Assembly (NCBI RefSeq): GCF_000219605.1
Contig: NC_015740.1
Coordinates: 4,483,931 to 4,547,930 of the forward strand
From: Stutzerimonas stutzeri
Lineage (GTDB): Bacteria > Pseudomonadota > Gammaproteobacteria > Pseudomonadales > Pseudomonadaceae
DNA: 64,000 bases
Direction of reading: 5' to 3'
The stretch's first letter is position 1, and every line of letters starts with the position of its first letter. The position numbers and the translations under genes are program-made. Below are positions 1 through 8,413 of this stretch, piece after piece. A model generated the notes under the pieces. The model was given only the letters and a program-made list of their open reading frames with translations, had not been told where the DNA came from and did no database searches.

Positions 1-432
1 GCATTGAAGGGGCAATGGACGCTGCTGTTCTTCGGCTACACCTTCTGCCCGGACATCTGCCCCACCACCCTGGCCGAGCTGCGCCAGCTCAACGGCATGC
101 TGCCGGAGACGGTGCGCGGCCAGTTGCGCACCATACTGGTCAGTGTCGATCCGGACCGCGACACGCCCGCGCAGCTCAAGGAATACCTCGGCTATTTCAA
201 CGCCGGCTTCCAGGGCCTGACCGGCCCGCTGGACGATATCCAGACCCTGGCCAACGGCGTCGGCATTCCCTTCATTCCGGGGGATACCAGCAAGGAGAAC
301 TACACCGTCGACCACAGCGGCAACCTGGTCCTGATCGGCCCGGACGGCCGCCAGCGCGGCTTTATCCGTTCGCCCTTGCGGGTGCAGAAACTGGCCGAGC
401 AGTTGCCTGAGCTGGTCAACCGGGCGGAGTGA
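1..432 (+). CDS. SCO1/SenC-family copper/thioredoxin-like protein (5' truncated by window edge)
   Basis: This is the C-terminal part of a SCO-family protein, a periplasmic, membrane-anchored thioredoxin-fold protein that helps deliver copper to cytochrome oxidase or acts as a thiol reductase. The reading frame is open from the first base, so the signal or anchor segment lies outside the window. The metal-binding CPDIC motif follows FFGYTF near the start. The later VDHSGNLVLI segment carries the conserved histidine that completes the Cu site. VSVDPDRDTP is also typical of the family. It ends at 432 and faces the PepSY gene convergently. The family call is secure; the specific oxidase partner is unknown. 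Confidence 0.88.
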   Translation, partial: ALKGQWTLLFFGYTFCPDICPTTLAELRQLNGMLPETVRGQLRTILVSVDPDRDTPAQLKEYLGYFNAGFQGLTGPLDDIQTLANGVGIPFIPGDTSKENYTVDHSGNLVLIGPDGRQRGFIRSPLRVQKLAEQLPELVNRAE

Positions 433-453
433 GAAACACGAGCCTGTTGGCCA

Positions 454-1659
454 TCATGGCTCACCGACCGGATTTGCCGACGCTGCATTCCCCCTGCGTG
501 GTTCACGCAGCGACGCGCTGATGCGTGCGCGTCGCTTGCGCCACCAGATCACCACCCCGGTCACCGACAGCACCGCGATCGCCACGCCTAGCACGGCGAT
601 CAGGATGCGACCCGGCAAGCCGAGAATGCGCCCGCCGTGGATCGCCGGTTGCAGCAGGTGGAACTGCTGCCCCAGCGTGCCCTGGCCAGGAATCTCCTGG
701 CCGAGCAGGCGCCCGTCGGTGCCGTGGAAGAACAGCCAGGCATTGCCCTGATTGCTGTCGTGCTCGCCGAAACCGGCGCCATAGAAGTTGTACTCGAAGC
801 TGTAGTACAGCTCGGTGATCGCCTCGGTCAGGCCGAGCTCGGCAGCGTGCTGCATGGCGTAGTCGTACGCCTGGTGGAAGTCGTAGGCGGTAGTGCCCAA
901 CTGCTCGGCCGGCATCCGCCCGCGGGCCTCGTAGACGCTCGGCTCTACGGGCGAGAACAGTGAGACCACCGGCTTGAACACCTGCTCCGGCAGGTTCATC
1001 GCCACGCTGCTGACCGCCACTGGCGTGAGCAGCAGCCACAGCCACAGGCCGCCGGCGCGGTGCACGTCGTGGTTCATCCGCTGACGCTTGATCTTCCAGG
1101 CCGTCCACCACTTGGAAAAGAACGGCCGGCCGCGAGGGAAGGTCAGCACCAGCGAGACGAAGCAATCGATTACCCAGGCGATCGCCACGATGCCCATCAA
1201 CCACAGCCCCCAGTTGCCCGGCAGCGACAGGTTGTAATGGAACTCGAGAATGAAGGGCACGAAGTTCTTGCGCGAGAAGCAGCACTCGCCCCAATAGCGC
1301 GTACCCACCGGCTCGCCAGTCACCGCATCGAGGTAATGCACCACGGGTCGTTCGTCATAGGGCTTGCCGGTCGCCGGATCGTCGCGCGGCACCAGCGCCA
1401 TCAGCGCGGCGTGGCCGGGTTCGCTGGGAAACTCCATGTACCAGACCTGCATGCGCGGGTTGGCCTGCTCGACGCGCTCCACCAGCGTCCCCGGCGCCAG
1501 CACCGGGCCCTCACTGGTGGTGTGGTAGAACTCCGGGTTGAGCCATTCATCCAGCTCGTGATGGAAGGCCAGGATGCTGCCGGTAATGCCGGCGAGAAAC
1601 AGGAAGATCGCCGTGGCCAGGCCGATGTAGCGGTGCAGGAGCACAAGAATCGAACGCAT
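454..1659 (-). CDS. PepSY-associated TM helix protein (putative siderophore/iron reductase)
   Basis: This is an inner-membrane protein of about 401 residues with the PepSY-TM architecture. An N-terminal membrane helix (HRYIGLATAIFLFLAG) is followed by a periplasmic PepSY-like region, then central helices around WLMGIVAIAWVID and WLWLLLTPVAV, and a last helix before a basic WWRKRRAR tail. I chose the internal MRSILVLL start because family members begin at the LHRYIGL helix; the longer open frame has no matching N-terminus. It lies just downstream of a TonB-dependent receptor on the same strand. Such pairs often act as reductases that release iron from an imported siderophore. That role is inferred from context and not shown by the sequence. 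Confidence 0.8.
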   Translation of the reverse strand: MRSILVLLHRYIGLATAIFLFLAGITGSILAFHHELDEWLNPEFYHTTSEGPVLAPGTLVERVEQANPRMQVWYMEFPSEPGHAALMALVPRDDPATGKPYDERPVVHYLDAVTGEPVGTRYWGECCFSRKNFVPFILEFHYNLSLPGNWGLWLMGIVAIAWVIDCFVSLVLTFPRGRPFFSKWWTAWKIKRQRMNHDVHRAGGLWLWLLLTPVAVSSVAMNLPEQVFKPVVSLFSPVEPSVYEARGRMPAEQLGTTAYDFHQAYDYAMQHAAELGLTEAITELYYSFEYNFYGAGFGEHDSNQGNAWLFFHGTDGRLLGQEIPGQGTLGQQFHLLQPAIHGGRILGLPGRILIAVLGVAIAVLSVTGVVIWWRKRRARISASLREPRRGNAASANPVGEP

Positions 1660-1690
1660 CGTCGGTTGTCCGTCTTTCAGAAAGCACAAA

Positions 1691-1715
1691 GCCGCCGGCC
1701 CTTGGGGCCGGCGGC
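1691..1715 (-). terminator. GC-rich hairpin between receptor and PepSY gene
   Basis: Ten-base perfect arms (GCCGCCGGCC / GGCCGGCGGC) flank a 5-base loop immediately after the receptor stop codon. On the minus strand the hairpin is followed by a short T-rich stretch. It is probably a partial terminator or attenuator that lowers expression of the downstream PepSY gene. Confidence 0.6.
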
Positions 1716-1727
1716 GGCTCAGCGTTA

Positions 1728-4217
1728 TCAGAAGTCGTAGGTCACGGTAGCCATGACATTGCGCGACTCGCCGTAATAGCACTGGCTCAGGCTGTTGCAC
1801 GCAGCGACGTATTTTTCGTCGGTGAGGTTGTTCAGGTTCAGGCGCACGCCAACCCCCTGCAGCCCCACGCGGGACAGGTCGTAACCGAGCATCGCGTCAT
1901 ACAGGGTGTAGGACGGGATGCGCAGGGTGTTCTCCGCGTCCGCCCAGCTCTTGCCGAAGTAGCGCGCCCCACCGCCCACCTGAAGACCGGCCAGCGGCCC
2001 CTGATCGAAGGTGTAGTCGGTCCACAGCGAAGCCATGTTGCGCGCCACCGCATTCGGCGTGTTGCCGCGGTTGTTGACGCCAGCAGCGCCGGTGAAGTCC
2101 TTGGAGTATTCGACGTCCATGTAGGTGTAGCTGGCGATCAGGTTGACCTGCTCGATGGGCCGCAGGCGCGCTTCGACTTCCACGCCCTTCGAGGTGAGCT
2201 CACCCACTGCGCGGTAGAAGTTCTCGTTGGAGTCCTTGTTCGCCAGGTTGGACTGCTTCAGGTCGAAATAGGAGATGGTGTAGAGATCGTCGGTACCCAG
2301 CGGCTGGTACTTCAGGCCTACCTCGTACTGCTCACCCTCGGTAGGTTCGAGCAGGGTGATGTCGAAGCCGCCGCTGCCGTTGGCGTTATAGGCTGCAGTG
2401 GCATTGGGGTTGAACGACTCGGAATAGCTGGCGTAGGGCGACAGGCCGTTGTCGAAGGCATAGAGCACGCCGACGCGACCGGTGAACTGCTCCAGCTTGG
2501 CGCTATCGGACTGATCGCCGTAAGTTGCATCGTTGGTGTGATCGAAGGACACATCCACCCAGTCCTGGCGCACGCCCAACGAGAAGCGCCAGTTGTCGAG
2601 GCTGATCAGGTCCTGCACATAGAGGCCGGTCTGCTCCAGCTTGCGCGTTTCGTCGTATTGGTAATAGAACACCGGGCTGCCAGCGCTAACGGCACCCGTG
2701 TAAGGATTGATCGATGACAAACCGGCGCCCGCGTCGTAATTGACCCTCGCCTTGCGCCGCTGGTAGTCGAGGCCGGTGACCAGGGTGTGGCTGAGTGCGC
2801 CGGTATCGAAGAGAAACTGCAGCTGGTTGTCGATGGTCCAGGCGTGCAGCGCTTCGTCGGCCCCGGTGTAGTAGCGCACCAGCTCATCGGAACCCGGGGC
2901 CACATAGCCGTACTGGTACACCTGCCCCGAGTCCACGGTGGAGTCCAGGTACTGGAAGTTTTGCCGCGCTGACACGACATCGTTGAAACGATGCTCGAGC
3001 TGATAGCCGATCATCTGCTGGTCGCGCTCGAACTTCTCGTAATCCCTGTCACCCTCGAAGAAGCTGCGCGAGATGCGCTGACCGTTGTGCGACGTCACCG
3101 TGCCGTCGGCCGGCAACCCACCGTGGTAGCCGCTTTCCGGATCGCGTTGCAGCATCGCCAGCAGGGTCAGACGGGTGTCCTCGGTGAAATCGATGCTCAC
3201 CGAGGGCATCACCGCATAGCGCTGCTCCTCGATGCCATCGACCTGATTGTCGGCATCCTTGGCCACGCCCACCAGGCGATAGGCGATGCGCTCGTCGTCC
3301 AGCGGGCCGGTGAAGTCGAACGCAGCCTGCTTGTAGTCGTGGCTGCCATAGGAGAACTGCAGCTGGCGGCTGGCTTCCTTCTGCGGCTTCTTGCTGGTCA
3401 TCGCCACCAGGCCACCCGGCAGGCTGCGGCCATATAGCACCGAGGACGGTCCCTTGAGAATGTCGATGCGCTCGATGAAGTACGGATCGACCTGCAGAGT
3501 GCTGTAGGTGCCGCTGTCGCCCAGCAGCTTCTGGCCGTCGAGGTAAAGGTTGTCCACCGAGCCGTCGGTGATGCCGCGCATGGCGACATAGTCGTAGCGG
3601 GTGGTGGCGCCATAGGGCGTGCTCATCAGGCCCGGCGTGTAGCGCACCGCCTGAGCGATGGAGCGCGAGCCCTGATCCTCGATCTGCTGGCGGGTGACCA
3701 CCGAGACGGTTTGCGAGGTCTCTACCAGCGGCATGCTCGTCTTGGTCGCCACGCTGCTATGCGTCGCGTTGTAGCCTTCCATCGAACCCAGCGCATTGCC
3801 CAGAGCGAAGCCTTCGACGGTCATCGATTGCAGCTCGACGGCATCGCTCTGTGCCGTACGGCGGCTCAGCGAGTAGTTGCCCTGGCCGTCGCGCACGGCT
3901 TGCAGGCCGCTGCCCTGCAGCAGTTCGGCAAAACCGTCGTCGACGCCGTACTGGCCGCGCAGCCCGTTCGTTTCCAGGCCTTGCAGCAAGCTGCCGTCCA
4001 CCGACAGCAACACCCCAGCCTCGCCGGCGAAGCGGCTCAGTGCGCTGGACAGCGGGCCAGCAGGGATGTCGTAGCTGCGCACCGCCTGCTGGGTCGTCGA
4101 CTGGGCGAGGGCCAGGCCGGGGGCGATGCTCAAGGGCAGGCACAGCAGCGCGGCGCGGATACCCAGCGCCAGGGTACGGGAACGGTCGGGAAGGAAGGGC
4201 AAGGCGGTCGAGCGCAT
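1728..4217 (-). CDS. TonB-dependent ferrisiderophore receptor with N-terminal signalling domain
   Basis: This is an outer-membrane receptor of 829 residues for TonB-driven uptake of a ferric siderophore. A signal peptide with a hydrophobic AALLCLPLSIAPGLALA core comes first. Next is an STN/secretin-like signalling domain (about 45-120, SYDIPAGPLSSALSRFA), the plug (about 155-270, MPLVETSQTVSVVTRQQIEDQ and ILKGPSSVLYG), and a long beta-barrel ending in the aromatic VTYDF typical of outer-membrane proteins. The STN domain is the part that talks to a FecR-type anti-sigma regulator. The FecR and FecI-type genes sit directly upstream on the same strand, so the three form a cell-surface signalling cassette. 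FpvA and related receptors are the closest functional analogues. The ligand cannot be read from sequence. Confidence 0.93.
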   Translation of the reverse strand: MRSTALPFLPDRSRTLALGIRAALLCLPLSIAPGLALAQSTTQQAVRSYDIPAGPLSSALSRFAGEAGVLLSVDGSLLQGLETNGLRGQYGVDDGFAELLQGSGLQAVRDGQGNYSLSRRTAQSDAVELQSMTVEGFALGNALGSMEGYNATHSSVATKTSMPLVETSQTVSVVTRQQIEDQGSRSIAQAVRYTPGLMSTPYGATTRYDYVAMRGITDGSVDNLYLDGQKLLGDSGTYSTLQVDPYFIERIDILKGPSSVLYGRSLPGGLVAMTSKKPQKEASRQLQFSYGSHDYKQAAFDFTGPLDDERIAYRLVGVAKDADNQVDGIEEQRYAVMPSVSIDFTEDTRLTLLAMLQRDPESGYHGGLPADGTVTSHNGQRISRSFFEGDRDYEKFERDQQMIGYQLEHRFNDVVSARQNFQYLDSTVDSGQVYQYGYVAPGSDELVRYYTGADEALHAWTIDNQLQFLFDTGALSHTLVTGLDYQRRKARVNYDAGAGLSSINPYTGAVSAGSPVFYYQYDETRKLEQTGLYVQDLISLDNWRFSLGVRQDWVDVSFDHTNDATYGDQSDSAKLEQFTGRVGVLYAFDNGLSPYASYSESFNPNATAAYNANGSGGFDITLLEPTEGEQYEVGLKYQPLGTDDLYTISYFDLKQSNLANKDSNENFYRAVGELTSKGVEVEARLRPIEQVNLIASYTYMDVEYSKDFTGAAGVNNRGNTPNAVARNMASLWTDYTFDQGPLAGLQVGGGARYFGKSWADAENTLRIPSYTLYDAMLGYDLSRVGLQGVGVRLNLNNLTDEKYVAACNSLSQCYYGESRNVMATVTYDF

Positions 4218-4285
4218 GGGAAGTCCTGTTCGAATGACGGGTTTCGTCCTATGCCCGGCGAGAATTCGGAAAGGGAACTGCGGAT

Positions 4286-4304
4286 GCGAATATTTTTTAT
4301 TCGC
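4286..4304. repeat. AT-cored inverted repeat upstream of the receptor gene
   Basis: Seven-base perfect arms GCGAATA/TATTCGC surround five T residues, in the roughly 100 bp gap between the fecR-like stop and the receptor start. It may terminate the sigma/anti-sigma transcript or be a regulator site in the receptor promoter. Position and symmetry are clear; the function is not. Confidence 0.5.
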
Positions 4305-4316
4305 GTAAGCGTTGGC

Positions 4317-5279
4317 TCAGACGCCTGCCTGCTTGGGCAACGGTTCCAGGCTGACCCACCAGGCCATGCGCCGCTCGATGCGCACAGGCAACGTAGCGGC
4401 AAGGGCTTGCAGTACACGGTCGGTATCGGCCAGCGGGAACGCCCCGACCACACGCAGATCGGCGATCCGTGGATCGCAGCCGAGGTAGCCATGGCGATAG
4501 CGCGACAGTTCGGCGAGGAAGTCCTCCAGGCGCTGGTTATCGGCCAGCAGCACCCCGGTCGCCCAAGCCTGGTGCTCGGCGCGCGCAGCAGCCAGCGGCC
4601 CGACATGGCGACGGTCGAACGCAGCCTGCTGGCCGGCAGGCACGCTGGTCACGCCGAAACCCTCGAGTTGAATGTCCACGACGCCAGCGAACACGCTGAG
4701 ACGCGTGCGCCCTTCCTCCTGGCGCAGCGAAAAGCGCGCGGCCTGCTCGCTGCGCACATACCCCTCGCGACTGCTCAACACCAATGGTCGTCCGCGCCGG
4801 CTGGCGGGCGCGTCGATCAGCAGTTCGCCATGCTGCAGCGCCAGCCTTCGTTCCTTCGCGTCGAAGCGGATATCCAGCGCCGAGTCGGTGTTCAGCCATA
4901 ACCGGGTGCCATCGGCCAGGCGCAGATCACGAACCTCACCGACGGCGGTGCGCTCATCGGCCGCCCAACGCTGCCAGGGCAGCGCACCGCCGGCGACGGT
5001 CAGGACTGCGCCACCGCAGAGCACCGAGAGCACCTTCAACGCCTGCCGCCGGGTCGACTGCCGTTGCTGCAGCATGGCCCCGGCGGCTCGGCCGATGGCA
5101 TCACTGGTCAGCGGCTGGAACTGGCCGCTGATGCGCTCGACCTTCGCCCACGCCTGGGCGTGTTCCGGCTGCTCCAGCCATGCCGCCCACGCGCGGCGCT
5201 CGCTGGCGCTGACCGAGCCGGACTGCAGCAGGGCGAACCATTCGGCAGCCTGCTGCAACACGCGGTAGTCGCTGCCCAT
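4317..5279 (-). CDS. FecR-family anti-sigma / sigma regulator
   Basis: This is a single-pass inner-membrane regulator of about 320 residues that passes the receptor signal to its cognate ECF sigma factor. The N-terminal cytoplasmic part (VLQQAAEWFALLQSG, and WLEQPEHAQAWAKVE) is the DUF4880-type sigma-binding region. A hydrophobic segment (ALKVLSVLCGGAVLTVAGG) lies near residue 100. The periplasmic FecR domain follows (DLRLADGTRLWLNTDSA, then SVPAGQQAAF). The ATG start is chosen because it overlaps the sigma-gene stop as TGATG, implying translational coupling. The longer open frame upstream is a shadow of the sigma gene. Confidence 0.92.
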   Translation of the reverse strand: MGSDYRVLQQAAEWFALLQSGSVSASERRAWAAWLEQPEHAQAWAKVERISGQFQPLTSDAIGRAAGAMLQQRQSTRRQALKVLSVLCGGAVLTVAGGALPWQRWAADERTAVGEVRDLRLADGTRLWLNTDSALDIRFDAKERRLALQHGELLIDAPASRRGRPLVLSSREGYVRSEQAARFSLRQEEGRTRLSVFAGVVDIQLEGFGVTSVPAGQQAAFDRRHVGPLAAARAEHQAWATGVLLADNQRLEDFLAELSRYRHGYLGCDPRIADLRVVGAFPLADTDRVLQALAATLPVRIERRMAWWVSLEPLPKQAGV

Positions 5280-5794
5280 CAGTCCTCCGCTACCAGCATC
5301 AGGCAATGCAGCATGGCCTGCGCCATGTACTTCTTCACCATGCGCTCGGATACACCCAGTTCGGTGGCGATAGCCGCGTAGGTCATGCCATGCAGCTGCG
5401 ACATGAGGAAAGCGCTGCGCACCCTGGTGGGCAGCTGCGCCAGCATGGCATCGATCCGCAGCAGGGTTTCGACGATCAGCGCCTGGGACTCCGGCGACGG
5501 TGCCACCGGCTCCGGTTGCAGTGCCAATGCATCCAGATAGGCCTGCTCGATCTGCCGGCGGCGCCAATGGTTGATCAACAGACCCTTGGCGATGGTGTGC
5601 AGATAGGCCCGGGGTTCGCGGATCGCGGCCATGTCGTCGTCTTTGCTCAGCACCCGCACGAAGGTGTCCTGCGCGAGGTCGGCCGCACGTTGACTACAGC
5701 CGAGCTGACGGCGCAGCCAGCCATTCAACCAGCCGTGGTGATCAGCGTAGAACCGATGCAGCATCTGCTGCCGAAGCATACCTTCTTTTGCCAT
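5279..5794 (-). CDS. FecI-type ECF sigma factor
   Basis: This is an extracytoplasmic-function sigma factor of about 171 residues. Region 2 contains AADLAQDTFVRVL and the promoter-melting segment EPRAYLHTIAKGLLINHWRR. Region 4 contains FLMSQLHGMTYAAIATELGV followed by SERMVKKYM, a helix-turn-helix for -35 recognition. The ATG at 5794 is preferred over an earlier one because GGGAGG lies a few bases upstream. It is the first gene of a sigma/anti-sigma/receptor cassette and should drive the STN-containing receptor at 1728-4217 when its siderophore is bound. Iron (Fur) control is likely; a weak Fur-like match lies upstream. Confidence 0.93.
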   Translation of the reverse strand: MAKEGMLRQQMLHRFYADHHGWLNGWLRRQLGCSQRAADLAQDTFVRVLSKDDDMAAIREPRAYLHTIAKGLLINHWRRRQIEQAYLDALALQPEPVAPSPESQALIVETLLRIDAMLAQLPTRVRSAFLMSQLHGMTYAAIATELGVSERMVKKYMAQAMLHCLMLVAED

Positions 5795-5819
5795 GCGGCC
5801 TCCCATGAGCGCTGCAGCA

Positions 5820-5838
5820 GTTAATGCTAACGCTTCTC
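5820..5838 (-). promoter_or_regulatory. possible Fur box upstream of the ECF sigma gene
   Basis: On the minus strand this 19-mer matches the Fur consensus at about 12 of 19 positions, 25 bp upstream of the sigma start. The match is imperfect, and position plus the iron-uptake context are the main support. Confidence 0.35.
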
Positions 5839-5959
5839 AACAACACAAATCCACGGGTAACTGCTGCACGGCTCCATTCAGCCGTCGAAGGTGGATCAGG
5901 CTACCGTCTGGTTCAGGCTCGACTAGGCTGGAAAGCATCACCGAATCGGAGCTCGAACC

Positions 5960-6490
5960 ATGACCTACCTGCCGCGCCTGGCCGCCCTCTCCCTCCTGTC
6001 GCTGACGCTGCTGCCGGCGCATGCGCAACCGAAGATCCTCCCCGGCCTGTGGGAATTCAGCAGTGGCGATATCCAGGTCGATGGCCAGCAGATGCCCGCT
6101 ATGGACGCGATGCTGGAGCAGATGCAGAACCTGCCGGCGGACCAGCGGCGGATGATGGAAGAGATGCTCGCCGCACAGGGAGTAAAGCTCGGCGGCAAGG
6201 GTGTGCAGATTTGCCTGAGCAAGGCGCAGGTCGAGGCGGACGAGTTGCCCTTCAAGGACGATCCGGCGTGCACTCAGGAAATCACCGAGCGTGGCGACAA
6301 GCTTTGGAAGTTCCGTTTCGAATGCCCCGACGCCCGTGGCCAGGGCGAGACACGCTTTATCAGCGACAAGGAGTTCGTCAGCACCGTGGACAGCGAATAC
6401 CGCCAGGGCACTGAAACCGGCAGCTCACGGATCGAGTCCCATGCGCGCTGGATTGCCGACGATTGCGGCACGCTGAAGCCGGCACGCTGA
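5960..6490 (+). CDS. DUF3617-family exported protein
   Basis: This is a protein of 176 residues with a clear signal peptide (LAALSLLSLTLLPAHA, cleavage after AHA). The mature part begins with PGLWEFSSG and is followed by a Met/Gln-rich helical stretch (AMLEQMQNLPADQRRMMEEM). Paired cysteines (VQICLS, PACTQE, FECPD, DDCGT) suggest two disulfides in the periplasm. The arrangement matches DUF3617, a widespread proteobacterial family of unknown function. It stands alone, divergent from the sigma gene, with a parS-like site just past its stop. Confidence 0.8.
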   Translation: MTYLPRLAALSLLSLTLLPAHAQPKILPGLWEFSSGDIQVDGQQMPAMDAMLEQMQNLPADQRRMMEEMLAAQGVKLGGKGVQICLSKAQVEADELPFKDDPACTQEITERGDKLWKFRFECPDARGQGETRFISDKEFVSTVDSEYRQGTETGSSRIESHARWIADDCGTLKPAR

Positions 6491-6495
6491 CTAGA

Positions 6496-6511
6496 GGTTC
6501 CACGTGAAACC
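6496..6511. promoter_or_regulatory. candidate parS centromere site
   Basis: The 16-mer GGTTCCACGTGAAACC contains the near-palindromic GTTCCACGTGAAAC core of the bacterial ParB-binding consensus (TGTTNCACGTGAAACA). Only the outermost bases differ. It lies between convergent genes, as chromosomal parS sites often do, and the window also encodes ParA and ParB (49538-51208). I found no other site of this quality in the window. Confidence 0.75.
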
Positions 6512-6532
6512 CCTATGCCTGCTGGGCTGCGC

Positions 6533-6895
6533 TTATTGCGCCTGCCAACGGCCCTGACTGCTCTGCTCGCAGGCCGGTTGCAGAAAGCGCGCATCGCTGG
6601 CCACGCCGTAATAGTGAATGTCCTGCCGGTACGGCATGTTTGATACCTGAGCGTCGCGGCAGATGCCGAAGGCGCCGTCCGGGCATTGCTCGACGAACTC
6701 CACCTCTACCTGCTGGCCCTTCAGCTCCGGCTGGCAGAAGCCGCTGCGAAACAGCTCGGTGGGTATGTTGCCGTTGGCCTGGCAGAGCGTTACCGCCACC
6801 CGATCGTCATGGCTGCGAATGACGCAGGCTTCGGCCATGGCTTGCTGCGCAACGCCAGCGCTGCACAGCAGGGTCAGCAAGATCGGTAATCGCAT
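6533..6895 (-). CDS. small exported cysteine-rich hypothetical protein
   Basis: This is a 120-residue protein with a signal peptide (LPILLTLLCSAGVAQQAMA) followed by about 100 residues. Six mature-part cysteines (EACVIR, TLCQA, GFCQPE, EQCPDG, GICRDA, PACEQ) suggest a disulfide-stabilised periplasmic domain. I do not recognise a functional family. It is convergent with the DUF3617 gene and divergent from the CobW gene, so it is probably monocistronic. Confidence 0.65.
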   Translation of the reverse strand: MRLPILLTLLCSAGVAQQAMAEACVIRSHDDRVAVTLCQANGNIPTELFRSGFCQPELKGQQVEVEFVEQCPDGAFGICRDAQVSNMPYRQDIHYYGVASDARFLQPACEQSSQGRWQAQ

Positions 6896-6984
6896 GTCGG
6901 CATCCTCCGGAAAACGGCGCCGACTTTAGCACGCGGCGACGCTGCCTCTTTCAGCGGCGTCGCAAAATGCGCACCATAGCCGCC

Positions 6985-7953
6985 ATGCTCGAACAGATCC
7001 CCACTCATCTGGTCGGCGGCCCGCTGGGCGCCGGCAAGACCAGCCTGATCCGCCAGCTGCTGACGCAAAAGCCGGCCGACGAGCGCTGGGCGGTGCTGGT
7101 CAACGAATTCGGCCAGATCGGCCTGGACGCTGCGCTGCTCGGTCCTGACACGGACGGCGTGACAATGGCGGAAATTCCGGGCGGCTGCCTGTGCTGTGTC
7201 AACGGTCTGCCCTTTCAGGTCGGCCTGGCGCGCCTGCTGCGCAAGGCCCGGCCGGATCGCCTGCTGATCGAACCGTCCGGGCTGGGCCATCCAGCCGAAC
7301 TGCTGCGCCAGCTGCGTCAACCACCCTGGCAGCGCGTGCTGGCGGTACAGCCCAGCGTACTGGTGCTCGATGCCGCCGCGCTGCATCGCGGTGAGGCGCT
7401 GCCCGACAGCCAGCGGCAAGCCCTGCCCGATGCCGGCCTGTTGCTGCTGAACAAGAGCGAGGGGCTCGACGATCCAAGCCGCCAGGCGCTGGTCCGCCAG
7501 CTACCGGAGCGCCCGCTGTACTGGACGACCCAGGGCCAGCTGCCAATCGATCGACTGCCAGGCATCGGCGCACGCGCCAGCGAATCCGGGCAACCGATCA
7601 GCCTGCCGAATGGGGCGCCTGCGCTGAACCAGGTCTGGCTCGATACAAGCAAGGCGATCTGCCAGGTACAGGCGACACCACACGCCTGGAGCATCGGCTG
7701 GCGCTGGCACCCGAGCCAGCGGTTGGACCTCGACCGTATCGCGCAATGGCTGGCGCAATGGCCCTGGCAGCGCGCCAAGCTGGTGATCCACGGCGGCAAC
7801 GGCTGGCAGTCGGCCAATGCCGTCGAGGGTCAGGCACTGGCGTTTCGCCCCAGCGAGTGGCGGCGCGACTCCCGACTCGAACTGATCTTCAGCGAACCGC
7901 AGGATCAGCTGGAACTGGAACGCGGTCTGCAGGCCTGCCGGATCGCCGATTGA
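6985..7953 (+). CDS. CobW/COG0523-family metal-handling GTPase
   Basis: This is a GTP-binding metallochaperone-like protein of about 322 residues. Near the N-terminus, THLVGGPLGAGKTSL is the Walker A loop. EIPGGCLCC is the CxCC metal-binding motif that defines COG0523, and LLIEPSGLGHP matches the switch/Walker B segment. LLLNKSEGL is the N/TKxD-like base-recognition motif. The start at MLEQIPTH is preferred because homologues begin a few residues before the P-loop; an ATG 18 bases earlier is possible. The C-terminal CobW domain is present but lacks an obvious His-rich tail. The metal is not identifiable from this sequence. Confidence 0.88.
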   Translation: MLEQIPTHLVGGPLGAGKTSLIRQLLTQKPADERWAVLVNEFGQIGLDAALLGPDTDGVTMAEIPGGCLCCVNGLPFQVGLARLLRKARPDRLLIEPSGLGHPAELLRQLRQPPWQRVLAVQPSVLVLDAAALHRGEALPDSQRQALPDAGLLLLNKSEGLDDPSRQALVRQLPERPLYWTTQGQLPIDRLPGIGARASESGQPISLPNGAPALNQVWLDTSKAICQVQATPHAWSIGWRWHPSQRLDLDRIAQWLAQWPWQRAKLVIHGGNGWQSANAVEGQALAFRPSEWRRDSRLELIFSEPQDQLELERGLQACRIAD

Positions 7954-7958
7954 GGCGC

Positions 7959-8333
7959 TCAGTCGCGCGAGCGACGCCAGTCATCGAGCTGGATCACGCG
8001 GCCCGGCTCGTCGGCCGGCTGGAACGGATGAGCCGCCAGCTCGATACGGCCAACCTGTGCCCCGAACATGACGATGCTGCCGGGATGGCGCTGCTCGCCG
8101 GTGACGGTGAACTCGAAGCCATAGATCCGCGCGAGCCTCCGGCGGCCGCGGGCATCCGGCAGCAGCGTCAGCTTGCGAAAGGCGACGTTGCCATCGAGCA
8201 GCTCGACATCCAGCTTGTCGCAATGCCGACGCACCGCCTGCAGGGCACGCTCGCGAATGCCATGGGAATGCCAGAGCCAGGCGCCTGCGGCGGCCAGCAA
8301 CATGAACAGGAACAGATTACCCAGCGTCAGCAT
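7959..8333 (-). CDS. DUF3301-family small membrane-anchored protein
   Basis: This 124-residue protein begins with a transmembrane helix (LGNLFLFMLLAAAGAWLW) and is followed by a conserved cytoplasmic-looking domain (REAL-type segment ERALQAVRRHCDKLDVELLD, then RIYGFEFTVTGEQRH). This matches DUF3301, a family of unknown function common in gammaproteobacteria. It runs convergently into the CobW gene with only a few bases between the stops. Confidence 0.75.
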   Translation of the reverse strand: MLTLGNLFLFMLLAAAGAWLWHSHGIRERALQAVRRHCDKLDVELLDGNVAFRKLTLLPDARGRRRLARIYGFEFTVTGEQRHPGSIVMFGAQVGRIELAAHPFQPADEPGRVIQLDDWRRSRD

Positions 8334-8413
8334 GGCGCGCGCCCGTGTGGCCAGCGGGCGCCCAGCTTAGCAGGTCGCCGCCCGGCTACCCTGTGGAGGC
8401 CGTCGAACATCCG

